The notes under the pieces are model-generated. The model searched no databases and was not told where the DNA came from. It saw only the letters and a list, made by a program, of their open reading frames with translations. Below are positions 5,264 through 9,698 of a DNA stretch of 9,698 bases, in pieces. The stretch's first letter is position 1, and every line of letters begins with the position of its first letter. The translations under genes were made by a program, and so were the position numbers. The stretch covers positions 1-9,698 of the forward strand of contig JANXPK010000739.1 of NCBI GenBank assembly GCA_025357355.1, given 5' to 3'. The stretch comes from Rhodobacterales bacterium. Lineage in GTDB: Bacteria > Pseudomonadota > Alphaproteobacteria > Rhodobacterales > Rhodobacteraceae.

Positions 5264-8032
5264 ATGGATGGTCTGTTGGTGCTGCTTGGGCTGGCCGTTC
5301 TGGCAATCCCGGTCGCCGTGGTCGCGCTGCTGATCGGCCAGTCCCGTCTCAAGTCCCGCGTCCGTGCGCTGGAAATGCAGGTTGCCGCCCTGACCGAGGC
5401 CAAGCCCGTGGCGGCCCCTGCCAATGTCGGGATCGTTGAAAAGGCCGCCGAACTTGTCGCTGTACTCGAGGCCGCGCCTCCCCCTGCGCCTTCTGCGGCA
5501 GAACATGTTGCCGCCTCCACCTTGATGCCCGGCCCTGCCGAGGACGCACCGCTTGCAGCCATTGAGGCCTCCGAACAAGAACCAACTCCGGTTCCGCCCG
5601 CCCCAGTTCCTCAGGATGTCCCCATCGTGATGCGCGCGGATCGGGCCTCGGCGCTGGGCGGCTGGTTGCAACGCAACTGGATCTATGTGGTCTCTGCGGC
5701 GTCGCTGGCGCTCGCCGGGGTGTTTCTTGTGCAATACAGCGTGCAGAGCGGCCTGTTGCCCCCGGCCGCGCGCGTCATTGGGGCCTATCTCTTCGGCGCG
5801 GCGCTGGTGGCTGCTGGTGAATGGATGCGGCGGCACCGGGGCGATGGCGAGGGCAGCGATACGGCCTATCTGCCTTCGGTCTTTGCCGGAGCAGGGCTGG
5901 TCACGCTGTTTGCGGCCACGCTTGCTGCACGTCAGCTTTATGGGCTGATCGGCCCCGAGGCGGCCTTCGCACTATACGTACTGACCGCAGCGGCGGCTAC
6001 CGTGCTGGGCTGGTTCTACGGCCCGCTTTTGGTATCTGTCGGCCTGATTGGCGCGGCACTGGCTCCCTTTCTGGTTGGTTCGGATGCCGCGCCCACCAGC
6101 CTGCTTTACCTTTATTTCGGCTTGATCACCGCCACCGGCCTTGCCGTCGACGCCATGAGGCGTTGGGCCTGGGTTTCTGTACTGGCGCTGGTGCTGGGTT
6201 ATGTCGGTGGGCTGCTAATGCTGCAGGGTGGGGCGGGGCAAGCCAGCTGGCTCGCCTACCTCCTGGCGCTGCCAGCCCTGGCCATCGCCTTGCCGCCCCT
6301 GCGCCTGATCCCCGATCATGCCGGACCGTCCACTTTGCAAGCCATACTGGCCCAGGGCAAGACCGGCTGGCCGATCTTCCCGACGCGGCTGGTTGCCGGG
6401 ACAACATTGGTCAGCACGTTGGGCCTGATGCTCCTGCCAGGCCAAGATGCGCTGACCTCGCTGACTGCCTTTGCCGCACTGACGCTCTTTGCCGTCGCGC
6501 TGCTGATCTGGGCCGAGCGGGCCGAGGGTCTGGCCGATCTGGCGTTGCTGCCTGCGGTGGCACTTGTATTGCGCTTGCTGATGGAAGCGACGCATAACTG
6601 GCCCCTGTCAGACGATTTTGCATCGCAAGCCATCGCCTTGCGCCCGCCTGAATCCACGGCCCCTCTGACTGTGACCTGGCTTGTCATCATGGCCGCACTG
6701 ATCAGCGGCGCCTTCACGCTGCGCGCCTTGCGCGGCGGACCGCTGTCGCTGGTCCATGGGCTGGCCGCCGTTCTTGTCGCTCCGGTTGCGGTGGCGGTAC
6801 TGGAACTTATCTGGCAACCGGCCCTCGTCATCGGCCTTTGGCCCTGGGCGTTGCACGCAATGGTGCTGGCAGCGGCCATGGTTGCCTTGGCAGAGCGCTT
6901 TGCTAAGGCTGACGGGCCGGACCACAGGCGCATGGCCTATGCCACCCTTTCGGCCTTGTCATTGATCGCGCTGTCGCTGTTCTTGCTTACCTCTGCTACC
7001 GCGCTGACACTGGCGCTGGGTGTTCTCGCCGTCGCCGCCGCCTGGCTCGACCGCCGCTTTGCCCTGCGTGAAATGGGCCTATTCATCCAAGTAGCTGTCG
7101 CGGTTCTGGGTTACCGACTGCTGGTCGATCCTGGCTTGGACTGGGCGATGGTGGCACCCTTGGGCCAGATGTTGCTGGCTTTTGGCGGCGTGATCGCGGC
7201 AGAAGTGGCAGGCTATTGGTTGCTTGGCGATTTGCAGCGCCCGATCACCCGTGGCGTGCTGGAAAGTGCCGCATTGGCGCTTGTGGCGGTGCTGGCCGAT
7301 GTCTTGTTGTCGCGCTGGGTGGTGCCGGACTCCGGTGCCGGGCTTTTTGCCGCGCTCGATTACAACTATTTGGCCAGCCTCAAGGCCCTGCCATGGCTGG
7401 CGCTGATGCTGGCACAGGTTTACCGGGCCGGGCTGGGCGGCGCTTTGAAACGCTTGCGCCAGGTCATCGCTGCGGTTGCAGGGGTTCTTGCGGCGATAGG
7501 GCTTCTGGTCGCAGCTGTGCCGCTCAACCCGCTGTTTGCAAGTTATGAGGATGGGCTGGGCGCCAAGGTTATCGGTCCAGCGATCCTGGATACCCTGGCG
7601 TTGTCTTATGCCATGCCCGGACTGATTCTGGTTTTCGCCGGCTGGCGCCTTGGCTTTGGGCGTATTCTGACCATCGCGCTCTTGTCGGTCGGCTCCGCGC
7701 TCATGGCCCTTTATGCCGCTCTTGAGATTCGCCGCTTCTGGCAGGGCGATTGGTTGGGGCGGCCCGGCGTGACGCAATACGAGCTGTACAGCTATACAAT
7801 CGCCCTCATGCTGATCGGCGCGGCGCTGCTCTATCAGGCGATCGCCCGCCGCTCGACGACACTGCGCCGCATCGCCATGGCAGTGATCGCGGTGACTGTG
7901 GCCAAGGTCTTCCTGATCGACGCTGCGGGTCTGACCGGCCTGACCCGGGTTTTCAGCTTCTTTGGCCTTGGCCTGTCTCTGGCAGGTCTGGCCTGGCTCA
8001 ACCGCTGGGCCGGCAAGGTGTCAGCGGAGTGA
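5264..8032 (+). CDS. DUF2339 domain multi-spanning membrane protein
   Basis: A 922-residue integral inner-membrane protein. Its N-terminal hydrophobic helix (residues about 3-25) is followed by a short coiled-coil-like segment (SRLKSRVRALEMQVAALTEA) and a Pro/Ala-rich linker to about residue 120. The DUF2339 entry motif LGGWLQRNWIYVVSAASLALAGVFLVQYSV comes next, then a long series of hydrophobic helices (roughly 20 or more). The C-terminus has the typical DUF2339 ending: YSYTIALMLIGAALLYQA, LRRIAMAVIAVTVAKVFLID, GLTGLTRVFSFFGLGLSL. Function is unknown in the family; envelope roles have been suggested elsewhere. The frame stays open upstream to 4736, but that stretch is antisense to the monooxygenase and highly Arg/Pro-rich. 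I therefore start at ATG 5264, where a membrane-type N-terminus begins and a purine-rich GGGATGG region precedes. Its stop overlaps the convergent hemoglobin gene by 12 bp. Confidence 0.88.
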   Translation: MDGLLVLLGLAVLAIPVAVVALLIGQSRLKSRVRALEMQVAALTEAKPVAAPANVGIVEKAAELVAVLEAAPPPAPSAAEHVAASTLMPGPAEDAPLAAIEASEQEPTPVPPAPVPQDVPIVMRADRASALGGWLQRNWIYVVSAASLALAGVFLVQYSVQSGLLPPAARVIGAYLFGAALVAAGEWMRRHRGDGEGSDTAYLPSVFAGAGLVTLFAATLAARQLYGLIGPEAAFALYVLTAAAATVLGWFYGPLLVSVGLIGAALAPFLVGSDAAPTSLLYLYFGLITATGLAVDAMRRWAWVSVLALVLGYVGGLLMLQGGAGQASWLAYLLALPALAIALPPLRLIPDHAGPSTLQAILAQGKTGWPIFPTRLVAGTTLVSTLGLMLLPGQDALTSLTAFAALTLFAVALLIWAERAEGLADLALLPAVALVLRLLMEATHNWPLSDDFASQAIALRPPESTAPLTVTWLVIMAALISGAFTLRALRGGPLSLVHGLAAVLVAPVAVAVLELIWQPALVIGLWPWALHAMVLAAAMVALAERFAKADGPDHRRMAYATLSALSLIALSLFLLTSATALTLALGVLAVAAAWLDRRFALREMGLFIQVAVAVLGYRLLVDPGLDWAMVAPLGQMLLAFGGVIAAEVAGYWLLGDLQRPITRGVLESAALALVAVLADVLLSRWVVPDSGAGLFAALDYNYLASLKALPWLALMLAQVYRAGLGGALKRLRQVIAAVAGVLAAIGLLVAAVPLNPLFASYEDGLGAKVIGPAILDTLALSYAMPGLILVFAGWRLGFGRILTIALLSVGSALMALYAALEIRRFWQGDWLGRPGVTQYELYSYTIALMLIGAALLYQAIARRSTTLRRIAMAVIAVTVAKVFLIDAAGLTGLTRVFSFFGLGLSLAGLAWLNRWAGKVSAE

Positions 8033-8437
8033 GGGTGGCCCGGCAAGCGTGCCATCCTCGTTCAGCCCCATCAGACCGTACACAAGCCCGCGTCCGATCC
8101 GATGCGCCAGATTTGACCATGCCATAGCCAGTTCCGGCGGCAGATTGCGGCGCAAGACACTATCAAACAGCGCCAGCCACGGCACGAACATGCCCGGTCG
8201 CACATTTCCCGCCGCCTTGTGCGCCGCCATCGGATTACCGTCATAGCCGCGCTCCATCAGGATGGCATTGCGCCAGAACCCGGCAATCTTGGCCTTGTGC
8301 GTGGCCCAATCCGTGACATGGGCGGCAAAAACCGGCCCCAGTCCTGGATGCTGCTGGATCGCCGCGTAAAACTCGTCCACCACTACGGCGATCTGCGCAG
8401 GTGTGACGGTGAACCGTGGGGCCAGGGCGTTTTCCAT
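8021..8437 (-). CDS. Group III truncated hemoglobin
   Basis: A 138-residue heme protein of the 2-on-2 globin family, group III. Visible features are DEFYAAIQQHPGLGPVF with Tyr24 at the B10 position, the DWATHKAKIAGFWRNAIL E-helix segment with Trp55, the GYDGNPMAAHKA motif with proximal His73 (F8), and VPWLALFDSVL with the G-helix Trp87. Related proteins bind O2/NO and have been linked to nitrosative stress or peroxide chemistry; the role here is unproven. I prefer ATG 8437. A GTG at 8470 would add 11 residues (MVRPGQDNIGA) with no family similarity. The 3' end overlaps the DUF2339 stop by 12 bp in convergent orientation, and the 5' end is divergent from ileS, so it is transcribed alone. No oxygen- or NO-responsive operator was recognised. 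Confidence 0.87.
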   Translation of the reverse strand: MENALAPRFTVTPAQIAVVVDEFYAAIQQHPGLGPVFAAHVTDWATHKAKIAGFWRNAILMERGYDGNPMAAHKAAGNVRPGMFVPWLALFDSVLRRNLPPELAMAWSNLAHRIGRGLVYGLMGLNEDGTLAGPPSLR

Positions 8438-8495
8438 TGCCCCAATATTGTCTTGGCCGGGTCGCACCACAACGGGTCAACTTGCCGCAAGTCCC

Positions 8496-8524
8496 TTTAC
8501 CGTGCCTGCAGCCTTTCCTATAAG
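8496..8524 (+). promoter_or_regulatory. Predicted sigma70 promoter of ileS and its leader
   Basis: TTTACC (8496-8501, 4 of 6 of TTGACA) and TATAAG (8519-8524, 5 of 6 of TATAAT) are separated by exactly 17 bp. Counting the last -10 base as -7 puts +1 at 8531, precisely the A of the leader peptide ATG. A small palindrome CTTGC-C-GCAAG (8481-8491) lies just upstream of the -35 and could be an operator or chance. The promoter would give a leader of about 114 nt before ileS. Confidence 0.6.
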
Positions 8525-8530
8525 GCCCGG

Positions 8531-8581
8531 ATGAGCAGCCTATCCGCGATCATCCGCCGAATTATCGGCCCGGCGACCTGA
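8531..8581 (+). CDS. Putative isoleucine-rich leader peptide of ileS (MSSLSAIIRRIIGPAT)
   Basis: A 16-codon ORF starts at ATG 8531 and ends with TGA 8579-8581, 63 bp before ileS. It contains four isoleucine codons in two pairs: ATC ATC (8549-8554) and ATT ATC (8561-8566). One quarter of the codons specify the amino acid charged by the next gene's product. The predicted transcription start coincides with the ATG, so it would be a leaderless mRNA start; an AAGG at 8522-8525 could serve as a ribosome site if transcription starts further upstream. The stop codon lies in the left arm of a strong hairpin. By analogy with amino-acid attenuators, its translation rate would report charged tRNA-Ile supply and set ileS expression. 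The peptide itself probably has no function. Seen: ORF, codons and positions. Inferred: regulatory role. Confidence 0.6.
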   Translation: MSSLSAIIRRIIGPAT

Positions 8582-8596
8582 CCCTCAGGCGCCGGG
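8569..8596 (+). promoter_or_regulatory. Leader hairpin overlapping the leader-peptide stop (candidate ileS attenuator)
   Basis: CCCGGCG (8569-8575) pairs with CGCCGGG (8590-8596), and CCTGA (8577-8581) with TCAGG (8585-8589). This gives a 12-bp GC-rich stem with one bulged A (8576) and a CCC loop. A smaller upstream hairpin GCCGA-ATTA-TCGGC (8556-8569) contains the second Ile pair, and a downstream one GGTGC-GCT-GCACC is at 8600-8612. The right arm can instead pair with the downstream element (CAG and CGC of 8586-8592 with GCGCTG 8603-8608), giving mutually exclusive folds. No T-run follows any hairpin, so a classical intrinsic terminator is not visible; Rho-dependent or translational control is possible. 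Confidence 0.5.
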
Positions 8597-8644
8597 ACTG
8601 GTGCGCTGCACCGCGATATTCCGACAACCCAAAGGACCGCCGAT

Positions 8645-9698
8645 ATGAGCGACACGCCTGTGACTGCCCCCGACTACCGAACCACCGTCTTTCTGCCCGA
8701 AACCGAATTTCCCATGCGCGCAGGCCTGCCGCAGAGCGAGCCTGACTGGCTGGCGCGGTGGGAAAGGATCGGCATCTACGACCGCCTGCGTGAAAAGGCG
8801 GGCCGCGCGCCGTTTACCCTGCATGACGGCCCGCCCTATGCGAACGGCCACCTGCACATCGGCCACGCACTGAACAAGATCCTCAAGGACACGGTGGTGC
8901 GCAGCCAGCAGATGATGGGCGCCGACGCCCGCTACGTCCCCGGCTGGGATTGCCATGGTCTGCCGATCGAATGGAAGATCGAGGAGCAGTACCGGGCGAA
9001 AGGCCTGAACAAGGATGACGTGAACGTGGTCGATTTCCGCCGCGAATGCCGCGCCTTTGCCGCCGGCTGGGTCGACGTCCAGCGCGAGGAGTTCAAGCGG
9101 CTGGGCGTCACCGGCAACTGGGCCGACCCCTACCTGACCATGAACTACCACGCCGAGGCCGTCATCGCCGAGGAGTTCATGAAGTTCCTGATGAACGGCA
9201 GCCTCTACCAAGGCTCCAAACCCGTGATGTGGTCCCCCGTCGAGAAAACCGCGCTTGCCGAGGCGGAGGTCGAATACCACGACCTGACCAGCCATACGGT
9301 CTGGGTGCGGTTTCCGGTGGCTCAAGCCGGGGATTCAGGCGAAACCATCAACAATGCCGAACTCGATGACCTGCTAATCGCTTCTGTCGTAATCTGGACC
9401 ACGACGCCTTGGACTATCCCCCAAAATCGGGCCGTCTCATTCAATCCTAATGTGTCGTATGGGCTTTATGAAATTGGGACTGTGGGCGAAAACAATTCCG
9501 CAAAGGTGGGCGAATTGGTTGTCCTTGCCGACAAACTGGCAGACGCCGCCATGAAGGCTGCGCGGGTTGAAGGCTATTCGCGGAAGCGTGAGGTTCCAGC
9601 ATCCCAGTTGCTGATGACAGCGCTCTGGCACCCCTTTCGAAAACTTGAAGGCTCTAGAAGCGAGTGGGATTTCATCGTCCGCCTGCTTCCCGGCGATC
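8645..9698 (+). CDS. ileS: Isoleucyl-tRNA synthetase, N-terminal part (cut by window edge)
   Basis: The first 351 codons of a class Ia aminoacyl-tRNA synthetase that attaches isoleucine to tRNA-Ile. Evidence: FTLHDGPPYANGHLHIGHALNKILKD with the ATP-binding HIGH signature at residues 71-74, PGWDCHGLPIEWKIE near 98-112, NWADPYLTMN, and the threonine-rich editing (CP1) peptide WTTTPWTIPQN at 251-261. The KMSKS loop and the rest lie beyond the window. ATG 8645 has AAAGGA 8 bases upstream. The Ile-rich leader ORF and hairpin just upstream suggest attenuation control. By hand count, G/C at third positions falls from about 86% in codons 1-225 to about 58% in codons 226-351. That second stretch covers the start of the editing domain and includes unusual Asn-rich segments (ETINNAELDD, GENNSAK), so a recombined editing domain is possible. 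Confidence 0.95.
   Translation, partial: MSDTPVTAPDYRTTVFLPETEFPMRAGLPQSEPDWLARWERIGIYDRLREKAGRAPFTLHDGPPYANGHLHIGHALNKILKDTVVRSQQMMGADARYVPGWDCHGLPIEWKIEEQYRAKGLNKDDVNVVDFRRECRAFAAGWVDVQREEFKRLGVTGNWADPYLTMNYHAEAVIAEEFMKFLMNGSLYQGSKPVMWSPVEKTALAEAEVEYHDLTSHTVWVRFPVAQAGDSGETINNAELDDLLIASVVIWTTTPWTIPQNRAVSFNPNVSYGLYEIGTVGENNSAKVGELVVLADKLADAAMKAARVEGYSRKREVPASQLLMTALWHPFRKLEGSRSEWDFIVRLLPGD

Noticed and set aside
7079..7777. Minus-strand open frame of 232 codons inside the DUF2339 gene
   Set aside because: Gln/Arg/His-rich antisense shadow of hydrophobic codons, no start context or known motif.
8443..8452. CAATATTGTC next to the hemoglobin start, identical to part of the 1263-1288 operator
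   Set aside because: Only one half-site is present and no palindrome is formed; probably chance, though a GntR binding assay would settle it.
8585..9325. Minus-strand open frame of 246 codons opposite ileS
   Set aside because: It is the antisense of a clear isoleucyl-tRNA synthetase with HIGH motif; no independent family features.

Overview
The window looks like an ordinary chromosomal stretch of a GC-rich alphaproteobacterium, most likely of the Rhodobacterales/Paracoccaceae type. This rests on base composition, strong G/C third-position use, and protein families typical of that group (group III truncated hemoglobin, DUF2237, GntR/FCD regulator, GckA/MOFRL glycerate kinase). No mobile elements, CRISPR arrays, tRNAs or rRNAs were seen.

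Layout, left to right. (a) 1-1233, minus strand: a tight two-gene operon. A citrate-synthase-fold 'citryl-CoA lyase-like' protein (454-1233) overlaps by ATGA an AMP-forming, PaaK-like acyl-CoA ligase that runs off the left edge. (b) 1234-1555: an unusually rich divergent intergenic region. It holds two abutting 13-bp operator-like palindromes lying on a good minus-strand promoter, four 11-bp-phased TGTAG repeats, and a perfect 8-bp inverted repeat. (c) 1556-3486, plus strand: a FadR-type GntR regulator followed by a glycerate 2-kinase. (d) 3590-5137, minus strand: a class A FAD monooxygenase closely followed by a DUF2237 protein. (e) 5264-8032, plus strand: a large multi-spanning DUF2339 membrane protein, overlapping tail-to-tail by 12 bp with a group III truncated hemoglobin (8021-8437, minus). 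(f) 8496 to the right edge, plus strand: ileS (isoleucyl-tRNA synthetase, 5' part only) with its leader region.

The most interesting signal is upstream of ileS. A sigma70-like promoter places its +1 exactly on the A of a 16-codon ORF (MSSLSAIIRRIIGPAT, 8531-8581) with four isoleucine codons. It is followed at once by a 12-bp GC-rich hairpin that overlaps its stop codon. This has the architecture of a leaderless, isoleucine-sensing attenuator, comparable to leaderless trpL in rhizobia but in front of an aminoacyl-tRNA synthetase gene. I do not know of a described ileS attenuator in this group; the novelty is not verified.

The left block (ligase, lyase, GntR regulator, glycerate kinase) may be one CoA-thioester catabolic module under GntR control. 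The substrate cannot be read from the sequence. The lyase lacks the third catalytic Asp of the citrate synthase/citryl-CoA lyase fold (Ser instead), so its reaction may differ from its usual name.
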